Source: Uranotaenia lowii (lineage: Eukaryota; Arthropoda; Insecta; Diptera; Culicidae). From it: a stretch of 64,000 bases of DNA. Below, one piece after another: positions 47,219-57,886 of the stretch (its first letter is position 1; the number at the start of each line of letters is the position of its first letter). The stretch spans positions 271,903,327 through 271,967,326 of the forward strand of contig NC_073692.1 in NCBI RefSeq assembly GCF_029784155.1. The letters run 5' to 3'. A model generated the notes under the pieces. It was not told the DNA's origin and made no database searches. It saw only the letters and a list, made by a program, of their open reading frames with translations. The position numbers and the translations under genes are program-made.

Positions 47219-47397
47219 CTAAAATACGTTGAATAAAACTATTATCTTAAAAATTTTAATCATCAAATTCTTTAATTCAAGTTCATTCAAGAGATAGTTA
47301 ACAACGGTAGATCTTTTTTTTTTTTAATTAATAATTAAATCAAAAAGTGAAGTAGGTCTGAAAAATATTTCTAATTATTGAGTAATTAAGCACTTAC
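47219..47397 (-). other. 179-nt intron between gag and protease
   Basis: The donor is CCC^GTAAGT (exon end 47398, intron from 47397) and the acceptor TTCAACGTATTTTAG^CAT (exon from 47218). The interior is AT-rich with several stops in all frames, unlike the flanking coding sequence. Both sides are phase 0, so removal carries gag directly into the protease frame. A perfect donor at exactly the right place is hard to explain by chance. Confidence 0.7.
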
Positions 47398-48691
47398 GGG
47401 ATCAACATCTTCTGACATATTATCTGAATCCTCTTTCGAAACTGCAGAAATCTTTCTAATTTTCGTTGCAGGGCCATCATCACCCACATCTCCAGAAAAT
47501 TTTTGAATGTTTCGTGGTCGAATAGTTCCTTGAGAGTTACTACGATCAAGGTCTGGGCAAGCTCTTCTTATGTGACCGACAATATTACATACGTTGCAAA
47601 CTTTGTCAGCAGCATAGCACTCTGAAGCAAGGTGCCCTTTTCCGGTACATCTCCAACATGTTGAAACTCCGTTTCCGAAATTTCCATTTCGGCTGCCGCG
47701 ACTGGCCCCTCGACCACGGGGGAAGCGTGAATTTCCGAAAGACGATCTGTTTGAGTTGTAACCTCCGCGCCTTGGATTCATGCCCCAGTTGCTGGAGCTA
47801 TTGTACTGACCGCGTAGAGAACTACCATGCTGTATATTGCGGTTCCAGTTACTAGTACTATTTGCTTGAGCGTACGATACTGCTGCAATTTGTTGAGGCT
47901 GGTGGTTCTTAGCGAACAATTCTTCGTTTAGCGTAGAAACTTCACAAGCACGTACCTTGTCCATTAGGTCGGAGATCGAAAATCCTTTTCTCATGGCTTT
48001 ACGACCTATTTCACGAATTTTTAAATTAGCTCCGTGGCTCTGAATTACGTCAGCAATGTTCTCGATGAGTTGATTATCGGTATAACCACAGAGCTTAGCC
48101 GCATTTATTACACGTTTGACGTATCTCACATCGCTCTCGCCAGGTTCCTGAACCATAGCCCTTAATTTTTGACGCTGAGTCAGGCTGTATTGGTGGGAAC
48201 TAAAGTGCATCTTGAGACGATGTATAGTATTTGAATAGGGGCGAGTTATTTTATTAGGACCATCAATAGGCGAGCTCGTTTCGTCGAGGATATCAATTAA
48301 TTTAGCTCCTGCCTTTATCCTGAAATAGCTGAACATCGTGGCTTCATCAGTTATTCCAGCTAACTGCATCGAAGCTTCCAATAGCTCAAGCCACCTTTCA
48401 AATGATTTGCGATTTATATCGTCTTGTCCGTCAAGAGGTTGACATTCCGAAATACCCATAGGGGCAAAGGACATTTTGTTAATCGTAGCCATTGCATTGT
48501 CCTCTTGTCTATCTTCCCAAGGTGTAGACTGTGTCGGAATAAATTCACTTGAACCACAACCGAGATTTTCTTGCCAATTACGCTTTTCAGCACGTGCCTT
48601 CTTAAGTTTGGTTGATAGCGAAGCATTCCGTTTATTAGAAAGCTCCAATTGTTTAATGACGGCCTTGAATTTCGCGTTTCCTTCAACCTTT
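47398..48691 (-). CDS. Gypsy Gag exon of the giant element
   Basis: The exon begins after TTATTTTTACAG^ at 48691, one base before a Lys codon, and reads KVEGNAKFKAVIKQLELSNK, then an ATG at 48648 (MELSNKRNAS...). Capsid-like region: FERWLELLEASMQLAGI and ATMFSYFRIKAGAKLIDIL, RLKMHFSSHQY, MVQEPGESDVRYVKRV, AKLCGYTDNQL. A Gly/Asn/Arg-rich linker follows, then two zinc knuckles: CWRCTGKGHLASEC and CNVCNIVGHIRRAC. It ends DVDP at the GTAAGT donor; without splicing a stop follows three codons later. Gag assembles particles and packages RNA. The long open frame before the ATG supports an upstream exon (55612-55557). Confidence 0.85.
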
Positions 48692-50459
48692 CTGTAAAAA
48701 TAATTTGTTCATGTAAATACTTTTAGAACGACTTTTCCTTATAAAATATTTGATAACTTTTTATTTTATAACATTCAGCATTATTCCAAAAATACTTTTG
48801 TGCTGTTTTTATAAAATCAAAGATGTGAAATTCAAATGTGTTATTTTCAAAGAATGAACTCCAAGAGTGGATCAAATTAAAATTCGTATCAATGATCTCA
48901 TAACTTGATCGTTATCGGGTTACATATCTTTTAAAGAAAACTTCCGCCTTAAATGTTCTTTTTTTTTTAAGTAAAAGTTACCGCTAGAATTTGTTATAAT
49001 ACTGTAATGCAAATCTTTATCGTAGTATACTTTCAGGCGTTTAACGTTGCTAGCGACTCGAAGAGCGTTATTATGGTATCATCAGTATAAAACCAGGCGT
49101 TTTCTACATAGGCAAGCTCCTGTGGTCTAAAAGATACTGTGGCTTTAAAGCTTTTAACTTAGATCTCATTTACCCTCCTTTTTACTATCGTTTATAGAGT
49201 CATTTTTTAATTGTTTCATGGTTTCATAGTCTGGTCATGGTCTGAACGTAAATAAAACTTATAAGATATTCAAAACCAAATTGTTTGGCTAATAAATGAG
49301 TTTATTGGAAGATTCGAATCAGCTCAAGGTATAATAAATTAATTCTATGTAGACTACAATAACAATCGATAATTACCCTTTGAAAAAAAAAATATTTTAA
49401 CATTCAATAAAGAATAATGTATTTTAGACTTAAAACATTTCGATAATTTTCTGAAAAAGTTGTTCTCGGTCAAAAGCACTGTAACACTGTTCTCTGAAGA
49501 TTCGCGTTTCCAGTTCGTAAGCGATTTATGAACCATCCTAAACAATAATCGTAACGCTTTCATCACGTCTAAGGGTAACAGGTGTAACGTAAATGGAGCA
49601 CCCCTGCTCACTTTTTTTTTGGCTTTGTCAAATGTCAACAATGAAGTGTTTCGTCGTTTGTTTTAATTTATGTTTTGTGCAAGAAAAATCGTTTCCTGGT
49701 ACATTTTTGCTTCAAGGATTCTACTAGGAGGAGATTCTACTGATTATTAAAGCCTATTCAACTGGGACAAACCGTCTTAATCAAGAGCGTCAACGACAAT
49801 AATGCTGGAAAACTGCATTTAGGTTCCGGACTCCTCTGCTGGAACCTCGTCAAACTGTTTGGGTTGTAATGATTGACCCATGTTTAGGGGACCCTGTATC
49901 CGTAAGTATGTACTACTATTCCGTCCTTGTTGCGGAGGAAATAGGAACATTTGAGACCTGGATCGGCAGTCCACATGACGTTCCTCTCAGTAACGGAACA
50001 CAGCGGTTCTGCGTAACACGAAAGAATAAGGCTCATTATTCGGAACCTAACGAAGATAGAATCTATTTAATAACGAATCAACCTTTTTGGGTAATTAAGA
50101 ATTGAGAATATCAAGTTTTTCTAAAAATGACTTACATTATTAAGATTTTATTTCCTGACCTCTAAGAATTTGTTTAGCTTACTTAAAATAAAAACCTAAA
50201 CTTTCTATCCATTCAACGAAAGAACTGGATAGTTTCGATTCAAATAAAAGAATGATTGCGCAGGACAGTTCGTTATTACCTGACCATTCGTTGGCTGGCA
50301 TCTGCGTTATCTTGATTAAAAAAGATATATATTTTTTTTAAATTGGCCCCGTTTTACTAGTTACTCTGATCCGTTTAGTTTTTTTTTCATACATAGGTAT
50401 ATAATCTTGGCTGCAAACAAAAAGTTCTATTCAATATTTTATTCAAAACCATTTAAATT
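48692..50459. other. Leader/intron 1 of the giant element, no clear gene
   Basis: AT-rich, with two frames of uncertain meaning: 49641-49354 minus (95 codons, KKKVSRGAPFTLHLLPLDVM, LLFRMVHKSLTNWKRE) and 49869-50105 plus. Neither resembles a family that I can name, and neither has good splice context. The minus frame is the more protein-like of the two. Confidence 0.45.
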
Positions 50460-51067
50460 TCTCAGTTGTACTCAGTTACTCTGACTTTCGGCGGCTGAAT
50501 TTTTTAATTTAGGTTCGAAATAGAAAAGATCCACTACAGAATTTGATTGCAGTTCGAATTGTTTCTCTGATTGATTCTCTGACCTTTCGTCGGCAGAGTT
50601 CTGTAATATTTTTGTTAAGTAAAATAATCCATTTAAAATTCTCGACTTCTTTGCCAAGATCAAGTTGTTTTTTCTCTTTCTATGTTGTTCTCAGTTACTC
50701 CTACCTTTCGGTGGCAGAGATTTAAGACACATGTTTCTGTTAAGTTAAACATACCCATTTCAAATTCTTGGCTTCTTTTTGACCAAGTTATTGTTTTTGT
50801 TTCACTCAGTTACTCTGACCTTTCGGTGGCAAAGTTTTTTAGTTTTTCGGTTCGAAAAATATAAAATCAATTACAAAACTTCATTTCAGTACGAATCATT
50901 ATTCTATGACCTTTCATCAGCTGAGTTCTATAATATTTCGATTAAGTAAAGAAATCCATTTAAAATTCTTGGCTTCTTCTTGACCAAGTTCAAGTTGTTT
51001 GTTTTTTCTATCGTTTAACTCAGTTACTCCTACCTTACGGTTGCAGGGATCTATGATACATATTTCG
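50460..51067. repeat. Tandem repeat array, part 1 (about 213-bp and 112-bp units)
   Basis: Units begin ACTCAGTTACTCTGACCTTTCGG at about 50471, 50692, 50806 and 51019. Two unit types alternate: a longer one with TCTGACCTTTCG and a shorter one with TCCTACCTTACGGTGGCAG. The array is interrupted at 51067 by the small LTR element and resumes at 54210. Confidence 0.8.
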
Positions 51068-51424
51068 TGTCGTAGCCATACTTTCGAACTCACTTTCAAC
51101 GGAAACGCGGAACAGCGTTTCGCACGTTCTTCGTCATCCAAAATCGTACATAGACTAACGCGCAATCGTTCCGACTCCTCTTCAATCATTCATTGAAGAA
51201 GTGTTGGTATAGAAGAAAATTTCAACGTTATTCCGAACGTTCCGAACATACCACTACACCAATGTCATTCAGCCAGTGTGTTTGCCTTACCTCAGTTCAT
51301 CATTATATGAGAATGATTCTATTCGCAAATGAAGTGTACTGTCGCAAGATAGTTGGTGTTGGTTCCACATATGTTTCTTTTCCTTTTTTTTTTTTTATTT
51401 GTGCTCTAGGGTCCATCTCCTACA

Positions 51425-53567
51425 TTCGCTCACTACTCTACTCCTTTCAGAAAACATTCGCAAAAAAAAAACTTCCATGTTTCGTTTATTATTCCAAAAT
51501 CGTAAAATTTTCCGCCCCATTCTTTCAATTAATTATTTTGTTTAAGTATTTCGTTAACTTTACTTTCCTCGTCTCACATATTTTCTTATTTTTTTTTTTT
51601 TTACTCGAATACACTCGTTTTTGGTACTACAAGAAGACTAAAAATATTCTAAATCTTTTCGCCCATTCAACTTTTTTTTATATATTTTCACATATTTTTC
51701 TTAGTAACAAAATTATTTATTATATTTTTTTTCTTAAATCCTTCTGTCCCATAGATTTTCTTTTTGGGGTTTCCAGACTTTTAAAATCTTTTTTGGTTTT
51801 GTTTTTTTTCCCTTTGAATCCTTTTATACTATTTTTCTATTTGAGTTCTTAAGTCTCACACTATTCTTTCTTTCATTTTATTTTTACATGGATTTTCCAT
51901 CCCTTTTTTTTTACTTAAATCCTTCCATCGCACTCATTTTTTCACTTATGTCCTTCAGTTTCATTTTTTTTTTGTTTTTAGGTTTTTCCGTCCGTTTTTT
52001 TTTTAATTTTCCGCCCCATTCTTTCACTTAATTATTTTGTTTAAGTATTTCGTTAACTTCACTTCCCTCGTCTCATATATTTACTTATTTATTTTTTTAT
52101 ACTCGAATACACTCGTTTAAGTATTACGTTAACTTCACTTTCCTCGTCTCATATATTTTCTTTTTTTTTTTTTTTACTCGAAAACACTCGTTTTTGGCAC
52201 TCAAGAAGACTAAAAATGTTCTAAATCTTTTCGCCCATCCATTTTTTTTTTATTTTCACATATTTTTCTTATTAACAAAATTATTTATTATATTTTTTTC
52301 TTAAATCCTTCTGTCCCATAGATTTTCTTTTTGGGGTTTCCAGACTTTTAAAATCTTTTTTGGTTTTGTTTTTTTTTTTTACCTAAGTCATTCCGTTATG
52401 TCCCTTTGAATCCTTTTATACTATTTTTCTATTTGAGTTCTTAAGTCTCACACTATTCTTTCTTTCATTTAATTTTTACATGGATTTTCCATCCCGTATT
52501 TTTTTTTTACTTAAATTCTTCCATCGCACTCATTTTTTCACTTATGTCCTTCAGTTCCATTTTTTTTTGTTTTTAGGTTTATCCGTCCGTTTTTTTTTTA
52601 ATTTTCCGCCCCATTCTTTCATTTAATTATTTTGTTTAAGTATTTCGTTAACTTCACTTCCCTCGTCTCATATATTTTCTAATTTTTTTTTCACTCGAAT
52701 ACACTCGTTTTTGGTACTACAATTCAATTCAATTTTTTTAAATTTTCACACATTTTTCTTATTAACAAAATTATTTATTATATTTTTTTTTCTTAAATCC
52801 TTCTGTCCCATAGATTTTCTTCTTGGGGTTTCCAGACTTTTAAAATCTTTTTTGGTTTTTTTTTTACCTAAGTTTTTCCGTTTTGTCCATTTGAATCCTT
52901 TTATACTATTTTTCTATTTGAGCTCTTAAGTCTTACACTATTCTTTCTTTCATTTTATTTCTACATGGGTTTTCCATTCCGTATTTTTTTTACTTAAATT
53001 CTTCCATCGCACTCATTTTTCCACTTATGTCCTTCAGTTCCATTTTGTTTTAAGGTTTTTCCGTCCGTTTTTTTTTTTTAATTTTCCGCCCCATTCTTTC
53101 ACTTAATTATTTGGTTTAAGTATTTCGTTAACTTCACTTCCCTCGTCTCATATATTTACTTATTTATTTTTTTTTATACTCGAATACACTCGTTTTTGAT
53201 ACTACAAGAAGACTAAAAATATTCTAAATCTTTTCGCCCATTCAATTTTTTTAATTTTCACGCATTTTTCTTATTATCAGCACAACACCCTTTTCCATTC
53301 ATTAATTCCAAATGGTGCTTCAAATCACTTTTCCATAAATGGAATTGAGTCAACTTATTATTTTGAGTACAATTCTTCTTATACTGTTATATTTCTTCCT
53401 CTTTTCTTTCACTTTGGTCTTTCCGTTCAACTTTTTTTTGTACTATTTTTGTAAGTAACTTCCGATTAGAAAAATTTCTAAATCTTGGATTCTTCTGTTC
53501 CACAAAAAAATTACTTTATCTTCTGTTTCATTCATTTTTTTTTCACTTGATCCTTTCGTCTGATTTT
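51425..53567. repeat. T-rich tandem array inside the small LTR element
   Basis: Large units of about 490-575 bp recur (marker ACACTCGTTTTTGG at about 51612, 52186, 52701 and 53188), each mixing T-runs with fixed words such as CCTTCTGTCCCATAGATTTTC. The plus strand is extremely T-rich and A-poor. The long open frames here are low-complexity artefacts. Confidence 0.75.
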
Positions 53568-53715
53568 TTAACTGGGTGCCTTCCGTCCCATTTTTTTAAC
53601 TGGGTGCCTTCCGTCCAGTTTTTTCTTTACAACTGGGTGCCTTCCGTCCCATTTTTTTCAAACTGGGTGCCTTCCGTCCCCTTTTTTTTTTTAACTGGGT
53701 GCCTTCCGTCCCATT
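53568..53715. repeat. Minisatellite AACTGGGTGCCTTCCGTCCC, 5 copies
   Basis: Five units of about 30-36 bp, each AACTGGGTGCCTTCCGTCC followed by a T-run of varying length. Confidence 0.85.
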
Positions 53716-53826
53716 TGATTTTACTTTTTACTAGCTTTTATCAGTCGTGTCCTGTTACTCGACTACTGTGAGTATTATTCACAAAATTACAACCATTTTA
53801 TCTTTTTCAACACACTATATACTTAC

Positions 53827-53977
53827 ATTTTCCCTGGGAGCCTAAGATACGCCATTGTCGTAGCCATACTTTCGAACTCACTTTCAACGGAAACGCGGAA
53901 CAGCGTTTCGCACGTTCTTCGTCATCCAAAATCGTACATAGACTAACGCGCAATCGTTCCGACTCCTCTTCAATCAT
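53827..53977 (-). CDS. LTR-start exon of the small LTR element
   Basis: ATG at 53977 lies inside the 5' LTR. The frame reads MIEEESERLRVSLCTILDDE and continues through the LTR end and the primer-site string without a stop (50 codons plus one base) to AAAAT^GTAAGT. Basic and acidic, no recognised domain. It resembles the giant element's exon 1 in layout but not in sequence or phase. No matching acceptor exon remains inside this element, so any product would be truncated or made by splicing outward. Confidence 0.45.
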
Positions 53978-54209
53978 TCATTGAAGAAGTGTTGGTATAG
54001 AAGAAAATTTCAACGTTATTCCGAACGTTCCGAACATACCACTACACCAATGTCATTCAGCCAGTGTGTTTGCCTTACCACAGTTCATCATTATATGAGA
54101 ATGATTCTATTCGCAAATGAAGTGTACTGTCGCAAGATAGTTGGTGTTGGTTCCACATATGTTTCTTTTCCTTTTTTTTTTATTTGTGCTCTAGGGTCCA
54201 TCTCCTACA

Positions 54210-55290
54210 TTTCGGTTAAGTTAAAAAAAAAAAAATCCATTTCAAATTCTTGGCTCCTTCTTTACCAAGTTATTGTTTTGCTTTATTGTTTTACTCAGTT
54301 ATTCTGACCTTGCGGCGGCCGAGATTATAAATTTCCGGTTCTAAATAAAAAATCCATTACAAAATTTGATTCCAGTTCGAATCGTTTTTTCTCTGACCTT
54401 TCGTCGGCAGAGTTCTATAATGTTTCGGTTAAGTAAAAAAAATCCGTTTAAAATTCTTGGTTTCTTCTTGACCAAGTTTTTTTTTTGTTTTATTCAGTTA
54501 CTCTGACCTTTCGGCGGCAGAGATTATAAATTTTCGGTTCTAAATAAAAAAAATCCATTATAAAAGTCGATTCCAGTTCGAATCGTTATTCTCTAACCTT
54601 TCGTCGGCAGAGATCTATAATATTTCGGTTAAGAAAAAAAATCCGTTTAAAATTCTTGGCTTCTTCTCGACCAAGTTATTGTTTTGTTTTATTGTTTTAC
54701 TCAGTTACTCTGACCTTTCGGCGGCAGAGATTATAAATTTTCGGTTCTAAATAAAAAAATCCATTACAAAAGTCGATTCCAGTTCGAATCGTTATTCTCT
54801 AACCTTTCGTTGGCAGAGATCTATAATATTTCGGTTAAGAAAAAAAAATCCGTTTAAAATTCTTGGCTTCTTCTTGACCAAGTTATTGTTTTGTTTTATT
54901 GTTTTACTCAGTTACTCTGACCTTTCGGCGGCAGAGATTATAAATTTTCGGTTCGAAATAAAAAAATCCATTACAAAAGTCGATTCCAGTTCGAATCGTT
55001 ATTCTCTAACCTTTCGTCGGCAGAGTTCTATAATATTTCGGTTAGGTAAAAAAAATCCATTTAAAATTCTTGGCTTATTCTTGACCAAGTTCAAGTTGTT
55101 TTTTTTATTGTTTTACTCAGTTACTCCTACCTTACGGTGGCAGGGATCTATGATACATATTTCGGTTAAGTTAAAAAAAAATCCATTTCAAATTCTTAGC
55201 TTCCTCTTCACCAAGTGATTGTTTTGTTTCACTTAGTTACTCTGACCTTTCGGCGGTAGAGATTTTCCTAATTTCGGTTTTAAAATAAAA
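54210..55290. repeat. Tandem repeat array, part 2
   Basis: Continues the array at 50460: units start at about 54295, 54494, 54707, 54907, 55117 and 55226, spaced ~200-213 bp, with the short type (TCCTACCTTACGG) at 55117. Fixed words are TTTCGGCGGCAGAGATTATA, TTCGTCGGCAGAG and AAAATTCTTGGCTTCTTC. It lies in the putative first intron of the giant element. Confidence 0.82.
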
Positions 55291-55556
55291 ATTATCATCA
55301 TATTCATTTAGGTTATGAATTTTTGTTTCGATTTTTTTTATTTGTAGCGTTCAAGTTTTCAAAAAGAAAGTGGCCGAAGTTGAAAACTAAGATTGCATAA
55401 TCAAATCAATTTCGATTCAAAGCGTTAAGCATTGCTGTTTGCAAATGGCGTTGCATCATCCAAGCAATTCGCATGTTTGGAATGCAGTGAAAATCGAATG
55501 AAGTAAAATAATTGAATGATGTTTAGGAACTATACTTTTATTATCCGAACACTTAC

Positions 55557-55612
55557 CGATTGGGAGCGTATGGAGCGCCAATGTAGCGACCGGAAGTTCC
55601 TTCGTCGGACAT
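55557..55612 (-). CDS. Gag exon 1 of the giant element, starting inside the LTR
   Basis: ATG 55612 lies 31 bases inside the 5' LTR, after AAAGGAAACAAA. The frame reads MSDEGTSGRYIGAPYAPN, crosses the LTR end at 55582 and the primer-site string TTGGCGCTCCATACG, and meets CG^GTAAGT at 55557/55556. It ends in phase 2. The acceptor at 48692/48691 supplies exactly one base to finish an Arg codon before KVEGNAK. Together the four exons (55612-55557, 48691-47398, 47218-46999, 46925-43972) total 4524 nt, divisible by three. Because the ATG is in the LTR, the 3' LTR has the same start. Confidence 0.6.
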
Positions 55613-56013
55613 TTTGTTTCCTTTTTTTGCACTTTAGCGCGAATTAACAGAAGCACGTCAGTCCACACTAAACTAACTTTTCTAACTGCCAGAATTGGTT
55701 ATTCCTACCAATCACTTCCTAAGGACGAGCTCCTACACACACATATACACACACTGTTCTCCTTTTCATTTCCGTTCACACTCACACAATTATCTTTTGC
55801 CGAAACTCTCCTACGACTCACACATCATGAAAGGCTAACGGCCGTTCGGTTTCATTCGAACCGTTTGCACGTACACGCTTATCACGATTCAGTCATCTGA
55901 TATATTTACCTACACAATCTTTAAACACGCTCATGATTCCTCCACGCTTGTGACGATTTAGTCATCTGAAATATTTAATTACTTACTCTTTATACACGCT
56001 CCTGATTCCTACA
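55582..56013 (-). repeat. 5' LTR of the giant element, 432 bp
   Basis: Minus strand begins TGTAGGAATCAGGAGCGTG and ends GGTCGCTACA. It contains two internal copies of an ATATTTCAGATGACTxAATCG block (about 55885-55985). Transcription should start here; no clear TATA box was identified. Nearly identical to the split LTR at 34862-37373. Confidence 0.9.
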
Positions 56014-56250
56014 CTATCCATCTGCGTTCCATCAATTCTTCATTTTCCATAGCTCGTCAAGGTGGATCGTATTGTATGCGGCTTTGAAGTCGATGAAGAG
56101 ATGGTGCGTAGAGACTTGGTATTCACGGCATTTTTGGAAGATTACCGTGAAGATCTGGTCTGTCTTTGATCGTTCATCCACAGAGAACGGGCCCCGAAGA
56201 AACATATCTGTACCAACACGTGAAAAGGATCTATCTCCAAATGTAAACAA
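56014..56250 (-). pseudogene. LINE RT fragment, upstream half of the target locus
   Basis: Minus strand encodes SVDERSKTDQIFTVIFQKC, YQVSTHHLFIDFKAAYN and DELWKMKN, the RT region before the piece at 34861-34700. The last bases before the LTR are the same 15-bp repeat (GAACGCAGATGGATAG). Together they show that one LINE fragment was split by the giant element. Confidence 0.8.
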
Positions 56251-56594
56251 AAACCATTTTCAGTACCTCATATTAGGCCAACATTTGCACTACTTAACGG
56301 TAAAACCCTTTTCAGAAAATATTATTCCGTTACATTAAAAACTCAATTTGAGTAAAGTATCTATAAACATTCTGAAACCAGAACCGCCATCACATTGATA
56401 TACACCCTTTACTCCGGAATTTTTTTTCGTCACTACTCCGCAAACAAACTCAAAATAATCTATTTGACTCTTTATTCAGCATAATAACGTAGTTGCAAAT
56501 GAATGCGAGCTTAAAACTAAAGCTAGAAATGAAAATATAGCAAAGCGTGTAAAAACAGGTTAGACAAAATATTACGTGAGCAAGGTTCTATCTG

Positions 56595-57886
56595 CACGGA
56601 AAAAAAATTGCATGGGTTTTTCTAATACAGAGTCATGATAATTTTACTATTTCCATCATTTAGTATTTTCGACCATGATTTAGTATTTTTTTACCAAAAA
56701 TCTGGGCGATAATGCTACGACATAGTATATTTACTATGCTTACTTTGACAGCTCATAGTAATTTCCTCGTGGCTTAATTACCATGCGCATGATATTCGGA
56801 TATTACACAATTCGTGTTCTTGAAATTACATGCCCATGGTAATGTTGAAACACCGTCATTTGTGTTGTCGAAAATACTATGCTTATTATAATTCATAGAA
56901 CTTTGTGCTTCGGTCGAGTGTTTTATTTTCGGGTCAGCCGGTCGGGATTTCGGATAGTGAACAAAATTGTTGCGCGGCTACGTCGTAAGGTGGATATGCT
57001 GTTTCAACTAACCTGGTAACCTTGGCGCACTTGGTGTGAGGATTGCAATCAGTCCATTTGTCGGATCGGGAAACGCATTCCCTCAGGTGAGTAAATTTTA
57101 AATTATTTTTTTTTTGTGACTTCTGATTTACTGCTTATAGAATATGCTAACAGATTTTTTTTTCTATTTTCTTGAATCAAATGTTTTTTTCCTATCTTTC
57201 TTTTGATCTTTAGCCCGAATTCCCCGGCCGTGGGGATCTCCCTCCCAACCAGCCGCTGAAGATTAACGGGAGGATAGCAATTTCCATAAGAATAACCCTT
57301 GCCTACTTTCTGGATCATTGGTATCAAGATGACTGCCAACATCCATATCGATTCCAGCGTAAGTACAACAATTACCAACTTTAATCTTCTCATTAAGTGA
57401 TTTTTTTTTAATTTTTTCAGAGCCTGACAATGAATCATCAAAGTTATTATGGGACCGTTGTATCGTGCTGTGATAGTTGTTACGAAAAAATAAAAATGTA
57501 ATTTGTTTGAAAATAAATTATTTCCAGATCTCGAAAAAATCGCAGAGTGTTATTCCTATCGCGCTGCAATACAGCTATACCATGGCGCATGGTAATTTTG
57601 TTGTCGAATCAAGCAACATTTACTTATTTATTTCATAACACGTACTAGTTTTATTATGAAACATTTCAATTTTACCATGCATGATGTAAAAAATACACAT
57701 TATTTCATGGACAATTTTACTATGCACGTAGTCGAAATTACTATGCGCAGCCAAAATCAACACAAAGTAAAATTACTATGCGCATGGTAATATCAAGAAC
57801 AAAACATTATTGACTCAAAAACATGGTTGCGTGTTGTTCATTTAAACCACGGATTTAGTAATTTTATTATGTTTTTCTTTTGAGTG
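56595..57886 (+). mobile_element. 1.3-kb DNA element with CATGGTAATTTTACTATG arrays
   Basis: Left end CACGGAAAAAAA (56595), right end TTTTGAGTG (57886). TA follows the right end, while TG precedes the left, possibly a mutated TA. Both flanks hold many copies of ATAGTAATTTTAC / GCGCATGGTAAT in both orientations. The core (about 56930-57520) is non-repetitive, GC-richer and carries two introns. No transposase. Confidence 0.7.
57214..57473 (+). CDS. Spliced open frame in the core of a DNA element
   Basis: Exon 57214-57358 follows a strong acceptor (TTTTGATCTTTAG) and ends at CAGC^GTAAGT; exon 57421-57473 follows TTTTTTTCAG. The joined frame reads PEFPGRGDLPPNQPLKINGR, then ISIRITLAYFLDHWYQDDCQ, and ends TGA, with AATAAA downstream. 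An upstream exon ending at 57086 (CCTCAG^GTGAGT) continues the frame as RIAISPFVGSGNAFPQ back to a stop without ATG. No family recognised. Four clean splice signals make it likely that this core came from a spliced transcription unit. Confidence 0.42.

Larger units (their letters stand above)
51068..54209 (-). mobile_element. Small non-autonomous LTR element nested in the giant one
   Basis: Direct LTRs at 51068-51424 (357 bp) and 53856-54209 (354 bp) differ by T-run length and very few bases. TTTCG is duplicated outside (51063-51067, 54210-54214), inside the host tandem array. On the minus strand the 5' LTR is 54209-53856, followed by ATGGCGTATCTTAGGCTCCC, a primer-site-like string with TGGCG as in the giant element. 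GAGTAGAGTAGTGAGCGAA precedes the 3' LTR. The 2.4-kb interior is simple, strongly strand-biased sequence without pol. Confidence 0.85.
34862..56013 (-). mobile_element. Giant (21.15 kb, nested) Ty3/Gypsy retrotransposon with spliced gag-pro-pol
   Basis: Direct LTRs lie at 55582-56013 (5', minus orientation) and 34862-37373 (3', carrying a hAT insert). Both read TGTAGG...CTACA on the minus strand, and CTATC is duplicated outside them (34857-34861, 56014-56018). LINE RT sequence is continuous across the deletion of the element. Nested inserts are hAT 35094-37167, I-clade LINE 37960-43391 and a small LTR element 51068-54209; the core is about 10.5 kb. The exact 3' LTR length without the hAT and its target copy is 430 bp, versus 432 bp at the other end, with only a few differences, so insertion is recent. 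Internal order on the minus strand: primer site, 6.9-kb leader/intron with tandem repeats, gag, protease, RT-RNaseH-integrase, ~1.15 kb tail, purine tract. No env-like frame is recognised. Confidence 0.85.

Noticed and set aside
43972..48691. Domesticated gag-pol host gene
   Set aside because: It was attractive while only introns were seen, but nearly identical LTRs, a primer-site string, a purine tract and a target duplication show a young mobile element.
49354..50105. Host exons inside the giant element's leader
   Set aside because: The frames at 49641-49354 (minus) and 49869-50105 (plus) have no recognised domain, splice sites or orientation agreement.
51193..51852. 219-codon plus-strand open frame
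   Set aside because: It starts inside an LTR and runs into T-rich simple sequence, giving a Phe/Leu-rich artefact with no domain.
57103..57441. 112-codon minus-strand frame
   Set aside because: It is antisense to well-formed plus-strand exons and introns and is Lys/Leu-rich from AT content.
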